NCBI GenBank assembly: GCA_964017145.1
Contig: OZ024845.1
Location: 1,984,001 to 2,048,000, forward strand
Source: Agrocybe praecox
Lineage: Eukaryota > Basidiomycota > Agaricomycetes > Agaricales > Agrocybaceae
Reading direction: 5' to 3'
DNA: 64,000 nt
Part shown: positions 1 through 9,862 of the stretch, in pieces
Position numbering within the stretch: the stretch's first letter is position 1
How the letters are laid out: every line of letters begins with the position of its first letter
The notes under the pieces: generated by a model
What the model was told of the DNA's origin: nothing
The model's database searches: none
Seen by the model: only the letters and a program-made list of their open reading frames with translations
Position numbers and translations under genes: made by a program

Positions 1-2457
1 AATCGGGTAGTACAACGCATGAAGTACTGCGGCGGCACCTTTTCAGGATTCAAATCGCTTCTATGTGCTGCAGAGATCACAGTACTCGGTCACCGATGCA
101 CTTACGAAGGACGACTCCCAGACCTCAAGCGTGTTGCAGTTATCGTGAATTGGGGTCCCTGTAAGACACTTTCTGACGTTCGATCATTCCTAGGTACCAT
201 CGGAGTATGTCGACTATTCATCAAGAACTTCGCTCATCGTGCACACCACCTCACCAAGCTCACCAAAAAGTCAATACCTTTCGAATTCGGACCCGACCAA
301 ATCGCAGCACAAGAAGACCTCAAACAAGCACTACTCACATCACCAGCACTTCGACCTCTCGACTACGACTCCGAAGCTCCAGTAATACTCTCGGTCGACA
401 CTTCATACATAGCGGTTGGATTCATTCTCAGTCAATGCGACTCCGACAACCCCAGACTTCGATATCACTCTCGATTCGGCTCGATCACACTCAACGAACG
501 CGAAGCCAGATTCTCACAACCCAAACTCGAACTCTACGGCCTCTTTCGATCGTTCCGAAGCCTCAAGCTATATCTCATCGGCCTTCGAAACCTCATCGTC
601 GAGGTTGACGCAAAATACATCAAGGGCATGCTCTCAAATCCTGACATCGCACCATCCGCAAGCATCAACCGATGGATCGTAGCTATACTAACCTTTCATT
701 TTACTCTCGTACATGTTCCAGGTGTCTTTCACGGTCCAGACGGCCTCTCTCGACGCACCCCGCAACCAGGCGACGAACCTGAAGAGGACGACGACTTCGA
801 CGATTGGATCGACAACCTTCATGGATTCATGCACATGATCAATCCGACAACTCCAGCCCGCATCGCTCAACCACCGCTTCTCATCTTCATCAACGACTCA
901 ATAACTTCGACATCGACTCCAGCAACTTCAGCACCACCAAATACAACTCCCGAAAGCATACTCGACCCCACAGAACACACTCCCAACACCACGAACGATA
1001 CCGAAACACCCCCAATCGACACAACATCACCATCGTACAGCATTATACCTCGATCTGAACATGCAATCAAGGCCGACACTCGACTCGATCACGTACAGCA
1101 ATGGCACAACACTCTCGAAAGACCCGAACACATGCCCGACTCCGAATACAACACCTTCGTTCGATATTGCACGGAATTCTTTATTAACTCGAACCGACTC
1201 TGGCGAAAAGACCCTCAAGGCAAACACAAGATAGTCATACCTCAAGAACGGAGACTCTTCATCATATCCTCGGCTCACAACGACGTAGGACATCACGGCT
1301 TCTATGCAACATCAGCACTCATTTCCGAACGATATTGGTGGCCTCATATGAGCTTCGACATCGGATGGTACATCCGTACCTGTCATATCTGCCAACTCCG
1401 ACGCACACAGAACGTGTTAATACCGCCAACCGTCGCCATGCCCGCACCCATCTTCTCAAAGGTCTATCTCGACACCATGCACCTACCCGTCTCAGGAGGA
1501 TTCAAGTACATCACCCAGGCTCGATGCTCACTCATTCATTACCCCGAATACGCAGCACTTCGACGTGAGACCAACCGAACGATCGGCGAATTCATCTTCA
1601 AGGATCTAATCTGTCGATATGGACTCCTTCTCGAAATCGTCACAGACAACGGACCACCGATCATCAAGGCATGCGAATATCTCACCAAGAAGTACGGCAT
1701 CAAGCACATTCGAATCTCCGGATATAACTCTCGAGCAAACGGTATCATCGAACGATCGCACTTCGACATTCGGCAAGCACTCTTCAAGGCAGCTGATGGA
1801 GACGAGTCAAAATGGCACCAAGTCGTAGCCTACATGTTCTGGGCCGACCGTGTCACTGTTCGACGACGCATGGGATGCTCACCATACTTTGGACTCACAG
1901 GAACGCACCCACTACTCCCATTCGACATCACCGAAGCCAACTACCTGCTACCACCACCAGATCAAGTGCTCTCGACGACAGACCTCATCGCTCGACGCGC
2001 CATCGCACTCCAGAAACGACGAGAAGATATCGAACAGCTTCGCTCAAAGGTCTATGAAGCTCGAGTCAAGGCTGCCATACAATTCGAACTCGACCATGCA
2101 AACACCATCAAATCCTACAACTTCAAACTCGGCGACCTCGTTCTCATTCGGAACACAGCAATCGAAAAGTCCCTCAACAGGAAGATGCGCCCTCGTTACC
2201 TCGGACCCCTCATAGTCATATCTCGAAACCGTGGGGGCTCATACATACTCGCTGAACTCAACGGATCTCTCTTCGACCGACCCATAGCCGCCTTCCGAGT
2301 CATTCCATACTTCGCACGAACCTCTATACCCTTACCACCTCTCGACGAACTACTCGACATATCCATCAACCGACTCCGACAGCTCGAAGCTTCAACATCG
2401 ACCGACCCTGAAGAAGACGATGAAGAAATCGAAGGACCGGAACCCGAAGATGACTGA
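1..2457 (+). CDS. Ty3/gypsy Pol polyprotein, C-terminal fragment (RNase H, integrase)
   Basis: The frame is open from the first base to a TGA at 2455-2457 (at least 818 codons); the true start is upstream of the window. Visible parts: the end of reverse transcriptase/connection (VRSFLGTIGVCRLFIKNF), an RNase H-like region (ILSVDTSYIAVGFILSQ, then LELYGLFRSFRSLKLYLIG and VEVDAKYIKGML), a His2Cys2 integrase zinc finger (GHHGFYATSALISERYWWP then CHIC), and an integrase core with the three acidic residues in YLDTM, VTDNG and IIERSH. A basic C-terminal region (KMRPRYLGPLIVISR) matches the integrase tail seen in fungal gypsy elements; no clear chromodomain was seen. The tail is rich in Asp/Glu. No internal stops, so it may still be functional. 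Confidence 0.9.
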   Translation, partial: NRVVQRMKYCGGTFSGFKSLLCAAEITVLGHRCTYEGRLPDLKRVAVIVNWGPCKTLSDVRSFLGTIGVCRLFIKNFAHRAHHLTKLTKKSIPFEFGPDQIAAQEDLKQALLTSPALRPLDYDSEAPVILSVDTSYIAVGFILSQCDSDNPRLRYHSRFGSITLNEREARFSQPKLELYGLFRSFRSLKLYLIGLRNLIVEVDAKYIKGMLSNPDIAPSASINRWIVAILTFHFTLVHVPGVFHGPDGLSRRTPQPGDEPEEDDDFDDWIDNLHGFMHMINPTTPARIAQPPLLIFINDSITSTSTPATSAPPNTTPESILDPTEHTPNTTNDTETPPIDTTSPSYSIIPRSEHAIKADTRLDHVQQWHNTLERPEHMPDSEYNTFVRYCTEFFINSNRLWRKDPQGKHKIVIPQERRLFIISSAHNDVGHHGFYATSALISERYWWPHMSFDIGWYIRTCHICQLRRTQNVLIPPTVAMPAPIFSKVYLDTMHLPVSGGFKYITQARCSLIHYPEYAALRRETNRTIGEFIFKDLICRYGLLLEIVTDNGPPIIKACEYLTKKYGIKHIRISGYNSRANGIIERSHFDIRQALFKAADGDESKWHQVVAYMFWADRVTVRRRMGCSPYFGLTGTHPLLPFDITEANYLLPPPDQVLSTTDLIARRAIALQKRREDIEQLRSKVYEARVKAAIQFELDHANTIKSYNFKLGDLVLIRNTAIEKSLNRKMRPRYLGPLIVISRNRGGSYILAELNGSLFDRPIAAFRVIPYFARTSIPLPPLDELLDISINRLRQLEASTSTDPEEDDEEIEGPEPEDD

Positions 2458-2484
2458 GGACAGTCAAGATTTCAGTAGGGAGGA
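2451..2484 (+). repeat. 34-bp direct repeat, copy 1 (PPT-like, at pol stop)
   Basis: Overlaps the pol stop codon. It differs from 4561-4594 at only two positions and includes the purine run AGTAGGGAGGA that just precedes the LTR in the second copy. It is probably a relic of an earlier polypurine-tract junction. Confidence 0.85.
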
Positions 2485-2956
2485 TATAGGCTCTCGATCA
2501 ACCCAATTTTTTCAATTTTCACATTCAATTCTGCGCTAGATGACTCATTTCTCTTCATTAACATTGTTTCTATATAGACTTCAAACCTTCGAACCATATA
2601 CACGCATTCACATCGGATCTTTAACATTTATGCTCTTTTATTTTGACTAATTACTTTTCCATTCGTATCATAGGCTCACTTTCGCACTCTATCCTCAATT
2701 TTATTTCTCCGACCCATAGATAGATTTTTACTTTCAATCCCATTACCTTTAGGGCTATGATGACGAACGCTCTGAGCCTCGAACCCTCTTTCAACATTTC
2801 CACTCCAATTTCATATGTACCTTACTCGTCCTTTTCAAACCATTCTTAGTAACTCTGTATATATTTGGACCCTTTATTCTTCTCACATTCACCCTGCGCA
2901 CGCTCAAGCACAAAAACATCGAATTAGAAACAAATAAGACAGCAAGTTATCGACAT

Positions 2957-4349
2957 TCAGTTTCCAACACCACCTTCAAGACGAAGAATTTCACCCATTA
3001 CACGGCCCGACAAACCTTCCAACACTCGGATCCGCTTCTTCATCACCGACAGATCATTCTCCATAGTATCGACACTCGACTTCACCTCTACAATGCCCGA
3101 GTCAAGAGATATCAGCGCCATCCGAAGTTTTGAAGTGTCCAAAGCAGGACCGACATTCGGCAACGGGGAAGGCGATGGAGACGGAATAGTAGAAGGTGGA
3201 CGGGAATTCAAAGGCGTGGAAACGGCTGACTGCACTCCACCACGAATCTGATACACCACAGAGGGAATGAATCTCGTTCCAGGATCGGGAAGACAAAAGA
3301 AACGAACCTGTAGATTCAGCCGCTTAGCAACAGGCCGCACTACATCGGATGGTGCGCTCACCATCGTCGGCCGTTCGGGAGAAGGATCGGATGCTCGAGA
3401 ACGCTTGGAACCACGGATACGTGACGATTGACGAGTACCGGACGCGCTGGAAGTGACAGGAGGTGCTGGTGTTTCAGCCTTTGCTCCCGACTGCGCTCGA
3501 AGGCGTAAAATAGCGTCATTCTTATCATCAAGGATGGATCGGTAGGGTTCAGGAAGACCACATGAATTGCCGCGGATACGACATGCAAAACATTTCAGTG
3601 TGACAAAAAGGCGCGTCCAAGAAGTCGAACAGTCCTTCGCAAGCTCGAGGTTGGCCTTCTCGAAGAAACATTCATCGCCAGTACTTTCGCATTTATTGCA
3701 CTTTCGAGAAGACTTCAGCCATATGGGGACATACAATAGGACATATAACTCACAGCGGTCGTGGCTCGAACATGGCATTCTTCATCAAAACTTTCCACCA
3801 ATCGCCCACTTGCCCTCCCAGCCCTCGGGATCTCGTTATCAGATGCTTCCTGCTTCACCACCACACTCTGGACGTTCGACGCGCCAGGAATGTATCCCGT
3901 AATCTCAAATGAACCATCACCATCGTCGTCGAACGGAGTACGGACCGGCAGAGCAAGTTTGAAGGATAGACCACCCTTCAAATCCACCAGCATTGACGAA
4001 GCAGCATGTCGTGCGGAGTCGGACAGACCAAGGGTACCAATCCAGGGTCCAAGGCGATCGTACTCGTTCTTGAACATTGAACAAGTCATAGGACCAACGA
4101 GCGAGCCAGCCTTCAAACGAGTGGATATGTGATAAACAAGCTTCTGCGAAGCGAACGGAGTCAGATAAGAGCTAAGCAATGGTTGATCAAACATACCATG
4201 GGGTCCAGGAGACTTCCTCGAATCTTGGCAGCCCCTCCAACAGCGTCAAGACCAGCCGGATAGTCCCGGAAACATTTCACAATTACGTCGAACGTGTTCT
4301 TGAAGGCCTCGAGTTCAGGTGCAGGAAGCTCAACAGCACGAACAGACAT
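2957..4349 (-). CDS. Antisense spliced gene inside the retrotransposon (Cys-rich, coiled-coil protein)
   Basis: Exons read on the minus strand join in phase. The start ATG is at 4349. Exon 1 ends at the ATG codon before a GTATGT donor near 4197 and resumes after CAG with KLVYHISTRLKAG. Exon 2 ends at CHVRATTA (donor GTGAGT near 3754) and resumes with SSRKCNKCESTGDECFFEK. Later reading continues to a TGA at 2957. A further intron around 3230-3310 is likely, since the sequence there is open but unlike the rest. The protein has a Cys-rich zinc-binding-like stretch (CNKC...C, then CFACRIRGNSC), a Ser/Arg/Pro-rich middle and a C-terminal heptad region (DTMENDLSVMKKRIRVLEG). No known enzyme domain was recognised. 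It lies between pol and the LTR, opposite to pol, so it would need its own promoter; a captured host gene or an accessory protein of the element are both possible. Confidence 0.6.
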
Positions 4350-4426
4350 GATGGGGGAAAGCAAGAAAGGCGACAAGCAACATCACTGGGGGCCCTCAAA
4401 AGCATTCGAAGCTCAGAAGCACACAC

Positions 4427-4494
4427 AATCGACAGCGCGGGACTGACAGCGAATCGACAGCGCGGGACCGACAGCGAATCGACAGCGCGGGACC
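4427..4494 (+). repeat. 25-bp tandem repeat, about 2.7 copies
   Basis: The unit AATCGACAGCGCGGGACYGACAGCG is repeated with one base change. It lies just upstream of the antisense gene start (4349, minus), that is in its likely promoter, and ahead of the polypurine tract. Function unknown. Confidence 0.85.
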
Positions 4495-4560
4495 ACCTAC
4501 TAGTGACCATGTGGATTCGACACCCACCTTCTCGCACATCGACAGGACCATACAGCCGTG

Positions 4561-4594
4561 TGACTGAGGACAGTCACTATTTCAGTAGGGAGGA
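4561..4594 (+). repeat. 34-bp direct repeat, copy 2 (polypurine tract next to 3' LTR)
   Basis: Second copy of the 2451-2484 sequence, 2110 bp downstream. It directly precedes the LTR start at 4597, so this one is the likely working plus-strand primer site. Confidence 0.85.
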
Positions 4595-4798
4595 GATGAT
4601 GCGCCCCGAGCCTTTCTAGGCTCTGAAAATTCGATTTCGAGCGTCTGGACCGAGTCCTATCGATCGGATGACCTCGAGAACGTTCGACAAGTACTAAGGA
4701 ACGTTCGGGGACATTCTACAAAGCACAACGAACGTATATTACATGCACCGAACCAACAGCGCCACTACCGAACGAGTCTCGAGGCTTGAGGCCTCAAA

Positions 4799-4806
4799 TG
4801 ACGTCA
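4799..4806. promoter_or_regulatory. CRE palindrome TGACGTCA in LTR
   Basis: A perfect 8-bp CRE site in the context GCCTCAAATGACGTCAT, which recurs at 5139. It is the binding site of CREB/ATF-type bZIP factors, which in fungi include stress regulators. Assignment is by motif only. Confidence 0.45.
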
Positions 4807-5138
4807 TTACCCGAGCTACACACCTTGGGAGCCTCACACCTATCCGCAGCGCGCTCCCCTCGGTTCGACAGTCTTAATGAGCATTCTAGGACATTCGACG
4901 AACCACAACGAACGTATTTCACGTCCACCGAACGAGTATTGACCCCAGCGAACGAGACTCGAGCTCCAGACGACTCTCCAGGCCTTAAGCGAGTTCAGTA
5001 CCATTCGGACAACTTCCTGGAGGTTCGGGAAGACTCGAGAACGTTCGAAGACACTCTACGAACACTAACGAACGTATTCGACACGCACCGAACGAGTAGT
5101 GGTACCACAAACTACTCTCGACGTCTCGAAGCCTCAAA

Positions 5139-5146
5139 TGACGTCA
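5139..5146. promoter_or_regulatory. CRE palindrome TGACGTCA in LTR (second)
   Basis: Second perfect CRE in the same GCCTCAAATGACGTCAT context, 340 bp from the first. The surrounding sequence is duplicated too, so the pair arose by internal duplication in the LTR. Confidence 0.45.
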
Positions 5147-6010
5147 TCACCGGGCTTGTGTCAACTTTGAATGTCTCTCGTTCATTCGGTAGTGATCCAC
5201 TGGGTTCGGCATATTGATAATATCGTTCGATGACCCTTCCAGGGTAGTAACGAACCATCCCAAGTCACCAGAACGTCGATCTTCGAGCTTGGAAAGCGCC
5301 ACCTGACCTCTCACGTTCGCCGGTCACTCGAACATCGCTTAATCGATTCCAAACTCTTTATAGAACTTCCTATACCTTACTATTCTGTTCGGGACACTTT
5401 AGTTCAGGGTTACGAACGTCAACGAACGTCAACGGACGAATTCCATGTGCTCGTATGTCTCTATTTCATTGTTTTATACATGTTGGACCCTTTGTTCTCG
5501 ACATTTTACGATACTTCTTTGGACTTGTCATTTATTTTGTTAGCTCCTATCTCTACTTTGCATATGGTTCGATTTTACTTCTTTTTCTTTATTCTACTAG
5601 TATAAAATCGACTGTATCTACCTACGAAAAACACAAGAAAGTTACATTCCCCACTCTCTTCAGCTCAGTTCACCCTCAGTCTCGACTCGGAACCCCTCGT
5701 ATCACTCGTATCTCGTCTCGTACTTCGTAACATCGTCTCGTCTCGTTGCGTATATCGTCTACGCACTCGTATTTCGTCTCCGACGTTCCGTGTAACGTCT
5801 CCTTCGCACTCGGCATCGTACTCATCGTCATCTCGCTCCCTCGAACCTCGTGTGAACGTATTCACCTCTGCTGGGACGCAGCCCGAACCTTGTCTCGCAA
5901 CCTCAGAGCACCTCACGACGATTTCTGAGTGTTCTTTTGTTTTGTTTTGTTTAGCTCGCGCTTCGATCCTCTCTCTTTCTCCTGCACTCAGCTCGTCGTT
6001 CGCACATCAC

Positions 6011-7420
6011 CGGCATATCAAAAGTTCGAGTTGCGTGAATGTGTGGTTGTAGTGGTTGTTAGAAAGGTGGATCGGAGATAGCATCGGCCCAACGTGCGTC
6101 ACTTTTTATGCATTCCCAATTCCCTTTGCCCACAAGCTCGAGCCACTTCCTTGACAACCTAGGGCATGTCCGATTGCCCATCCCAAAGATAGATAAAATG
6201 CGACATGAGAGTTGCCTAATGATTCTCCAAGTGGCTGGCCCGCCCTCGCTTGAACCGCCGTCATATTGATTGTATTTTGGACTAGACGCCCACATTTAAT
6301 TACGTTACATAGGGGCCTGATAAGAGAGAATCAACAATCGGTAGGAAGATACAGTCAGCTGGGGTCACTTCAATGAATCATATGAGGGCAAAAGACGCGG
6401 AAGAAGCGATGAACTGGGAAAGACTCTCAGAATATGTCCGCCTTCAACGGCAAGGTCGGTCCAGGTAGGCATATGTCTAGTCGCCGCTCAGAAAGCAAGA
6501 CCCATTTCGAGACTAATCGCAGGGTATTGTCCAGGACTCGCGAGATGCCGTGCGTTCTCAGCGGAGAAAAGACACGGCATATATGAATTGCGATTAATTC
6601 CTGTCCCTGATCGTCGTATATTGGATCACTGAACGCCCACCCGTCGTATGTCGTTTCCCCATGTCGTCGAGCTTCAAAAGTATTTTGAAGGCCGGTTATC
6701 GCAACTGAAGTGCGCATATGACACTCTCTGCCTCCGATATAAAAAGCCAGAGGGTTGTAAGATATTCTCTCATCATCATATCCAGTATTGTTGCGATATT
6801 GCATTGGAGACAGAGGATAAGATGCACCCCTAACTTTCACGATTCCACTAATGAGGCTCTCTAGGACCCTTAGTACTTGGCATTCAAAGATAGGCATACC
6901 TGTGGAGATTTGGAACAGGGTGAATGTATGTCAAGAGATAAGCCACGAATAAAGGACCCACTACAGTCATCCTGTACGAGATGTCGAGTTAAGTTTGACT
7001 CTGGAGCTATGCCAAAGTAGAGAAGACGTGAGAAGGCTGGGCTATATATCAGACTAATCCACGTACCCTTCTACTTCATAGATAATTTTCACAGGTTCTT
7101 CGACATAGAATACATTTCTTCACATTAGCACAGAGCGTGGCAGCGGCGTTTGATCACTAGAATTGCATAGTATGCAAGGCTTGCGGTTTGCAGTGCATTG
7201 CATTCAGTAGGTAAGAACCTCCTGATCACTGTCCCCTATGCAATAATGCACGACGTATGTACGTACAACCTTCGATCGAGGGAAATCAAATGTGCGTGCC
7301 TGTCGCGTTGACCACATATCTATCGATTAATGAGTGATCCACAAGCCTGAGAGAGCAACTCGAAAAAGCTGAGGACATCCGGAAATGGCGAAGTCAACGT
7401 CTGCCAGCATTAAGTTACGA
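6011..7420 (+). repeat. 1.4-kb host repeat, copy A
   Basis: Nearly identical over its length to 18391-19798, in the same orientation, apart from point changes, small indels and a 106-bp inverted internal segment. The left end is cut by the retrotransposon LTR. Homology fades after about 7420. The best minus-strand reading frame (6427-6897) is shared with copy B, but the two differ by an indel so that the B version stops early; no protein family was recognised. It may be decayed coding sequence or a shared upstream region of a duplicated gene (see 17931-18395). Confidence 0.85.
6194..6299. repeat. 106-bp segment inverted relative to copy B
   Basis: This stretch is the reverse complement of 18572-18677, while sequence on both sides is in the same orientation in the two repeat copies. 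Its ends are short imperfect inverted repeats (TAAAATG on the left, CATTTAA on the right). Confidence 0.85.
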
Positions 7421-8362
7421 GTCCTCCTAAGAGGACGAGTTCTTTTATCGCCAGGCTCGAAACCAGCCGTTATAGTGGCAGGATTCGGACAAAAAGAGAG
7501 AGAGAGAGAGAAAAGTGGGAAGGGAATTAGCCAATGTAACGGCTGGTACAACTTTACTTGTTTTGCAGGGCGGGTCTTTAATTATTATTGTTTGCTTTTT
7601 CTTAGTGGTGTAATATGTCGCGCTTACACTTGACGAAAATAGACACGGATATGTTTTTCTTTTCAGAGATGTGCGACAAGAAAAACAAGAATAATATTGA
7701 TAAAAAACAATATATATATATACATGTATTAACGATCACATTTAAGTACGTGAAGGGAAAGTAAGCACTCGATATTTTTTGAACGACAGCGCGCGAGTAC
7801 GTACCTTGAAACCATCATTCATTGACGCAAGTGGCCCTCCCGCACATATCCCTCCATACTACCGCAAAAAATATCTCGACCGTCGTACCTTCGTTGGAGT
7901 CGAAAATCTCGAAGACGAGTCGTTCGATTCCAGCGGCATCGTGTGCAATGACCAAAACGCGAAAGTCGTTGGCGGCTGCCGCGTACGCGCGCCTACGAAG
8001 TGTGAGTAAATATAACGTCGACTCGGAGTACAACGCAACTTACCGAATATGACAATCGTATCTTCCCCATTCCATGTCTTGCGTCCGGCTTCCGAGTGCT
8101 GTATGCATCAACTCCCGAGCAGCCAGTGATTCTGTCTTCAACCTTCAATAGCCAACCTTCGACCGGTCAACTCCCAGCTGGAAAGGAGTGGTGCATTTCA
8201 GACTCTGCATAGTTCACATGGAAAAGTGAATGTCTCTTAAACGGGGAGGTCAAGATCAAAATAGCGGAAGCACACATCCAACATACATCGACACTCTCCA
8301 CCATCTGCACATGGTGCACCATCCGCCGAACCACGAGCTCGCGGACCACCGAAAGGCCAAAA
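7421..8362. other. Intergenic, simple repeats
   Basis: No supported gene. It holds a (GA)n run at about 7497-7512 and an AT-rich (TA)n stretch near 7711-7722. Several short open frames occur around 7780-8050 on both strands, but none has a recognisable motif or a convincing exon structure. Confidence 0.5.
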
Positions 8363-9001
8363 TAAAGCGAACGCGAGAGGCTAGAAGGACAGTGTCAGGC
8401 CTCTGCGCGTGTTGCCGGTGGTGCTAGTAAGGGCTTGGGGTCTACTGTCCAAGCTTCCGTCGCGGAAATCCAAGAGCAAGCCGATAAACCGTATGAGAAG
8501 AGGAGTAGTGGTGGTAGTGGTGGGGTAGCGAGGGGTGATTCGAGTTCTGGGGGCACTCGAGCTGCTGCTGCCGCTGTGGGCAGCAGACCAAAGTGGATGC
8601 AAGAGGTGGTTCATTAGAGTGACGAGGAAAAAGAGGGTGTTGGGAAGGGACGATCCATGATGGAGAACATGGCCATGATGAACGTAGACGATGTTCTCAA
8701 CGACAGTGACAAAAATAAGAGCGGCAGCAAACACAGTCCAAGGTCAAAGAAGTCGACATTTGAATCGACTTATTCTCAACCTCCTGCTCGCTCTTCCGCA
8801 TCCCAACCACCACCACCACGATCCCTTTGTCAAACCGTCTCTAGCTCATCCACATCTTCGCAAAATGCCCGCACATCTCCCTTACGACCTGTAGCTCAAG
8901 CACCTGTCGTACTACCACGTTCGTTGATCACTGCATCTCCCTTCGCCCTCGCTCAGGCCCAAAAGCATAAAACGGATGGAACACAAAAGTTCAAGTTTTA
9001 A
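8363..9001 (+). pseudogene. Decayed low-complexity reading frame with internal TAG
   Basis: One frame is coding-like from about 8363 to the TAA at 9001, broken by a single in-frame TAG at 8615-8617. Before the stop it reads a Gly/Ser/Ala-rich stretch ending KWMQEVVH; after it, acidic (SDEEKEGVGKGRS) then Ser/Pro-rich sequence with a Pro run and ALAQAQKH near the end. The same composition on both sides of the stop suggests one former exon, perhaps the C-terminal part of a disordered protein. No start codon or upstream exon was identified. It could also be chance openness in low-complexity DNA. Confidence 0.4.
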
Positions 9002-9862
9002 ACACGAAGTCTGTATTCTTTTTGAGCGATGATAATCATGACAAGAATCGTATGAAACTTACAGGCCGTCTGACAGCATTCCAGAGACGCGAGAAGAATG
9101 ACATGCCCTTTTTTCACGGCGAGACTGTGGGGAGTATCTCAAATGTCGTCAGATTTGACTGTCGGTTCGCCGAATTTTTTCAAGTGCTAGGAAGATATAA
9201 AGGCCTGCATGTAAGACGTCAGCGACTCGAAAGGGTTGAAATAATTCAAAATGATAATTGGAAACGGCTTCGAGTCACATGACGTATATTTGCACTAAGG
9301 TTCACTCCGCGAAGCCGAGCGCCGAGCCAGGGAGCACCCTTACTTCGGCCGTGTGGTGAATATCCGCGTTCGCGTTCGCGTTAACGTCTAAACGTTCAAC
9401 GTTCAACACTGACCAGCAACCTTCATATCCATTCGTTCCTCACGTCTCTCCTGAATTTTCTCGTTTTGTATGAAATACTGAAAGTATTAATGTCTTAATC
9501 TCGGCTTTGAAATTATTCAAAACGGAATGTTGGAACCTGGGATTTGGGTTTTGAGAGTACGAGAACTTTCAACCCATGTCAAAAGCCTCATTTTACAGCG
9601 AAAAGCCACATGACTCCCACTATTCTGGGAATTTCTAGCCCTGCGGACTACAAACCAGAGCGCTCATTGGGGGGTGAAAAAAGAAAGTCCTCGAAGCAGG
9701 CACTAAACGTTCAGATTGACATCAACAAGCAGAGCTTTTGGCTTCCCGAACTCCAAATTTCAGCACTGCCTACACAGCGAAAAAAGGACATTGGGCGCTG
9801 CACTTATATTCATCAACTTTCGCTTGCTCTTTCCTCTTCATTTGTGGATACCTACGCACCTT
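9002..9862. other. Intergenic, upstream of the first WW-like gene
   Basis: No supported gene. A run of GTTCGCGTTCGCGTT-type sequence occurs near 9366-9385. The frame of the next gene is open upstream of its chosen start, but the sequence there does not match its paralogue. Confidence 0.5.

Larger units (their letters stand above)
1..6009 (+). mobile_element. Ty3/gypsy LTR retrotransposon, 3' part (5' end outside window)
   Basis: The window opens inside the element. In order it shows the RNase H and integrase end of pol, a 2.1-kb segment with an antisense spliced gene, a polypurine tract (GGGAGGAGA, ending 4596), and a 3' LTR that begins TG at 4597 and ends CA at 6009. The 5 bp after the LTR (6010-6014, CCGGC) could be the target-site duplication; it cannot be confirmed because the left end is not here. 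The pol frame is uninterrupted, so the copy may be young. The flank at 6011 onward matches a second copy of a host repeat at 18391, which fixes the right boundary of the insertion. Confidence 0.88.
4597..6009 (+). repeat. 3' LTR of the gypsy element (1413 bp)
   Basis: Starts TGATGCGCC right after the polypurine tract and ends CACATCA. The right edge is fixed by the start of homology with the repeat copy at 18391. The LTR is rich in the motif CGAACG/AACGAACGTA and holds an internal near-duplication (about 4765-4815 and 5100-5150) containing a CRE palindrome in each half. There is no long reading frame of note. Only one LTR is in the window, so age cannot be judged from LTR divergence. Confidence 0.8.

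Noticed and set aside
6427..6897. Minus-strand frame in repeat copy A as a protein gene
   Set aside because: Copy B carries an indel that changes and ends the frame early, and no family was recognised; treated as part of a repeat.
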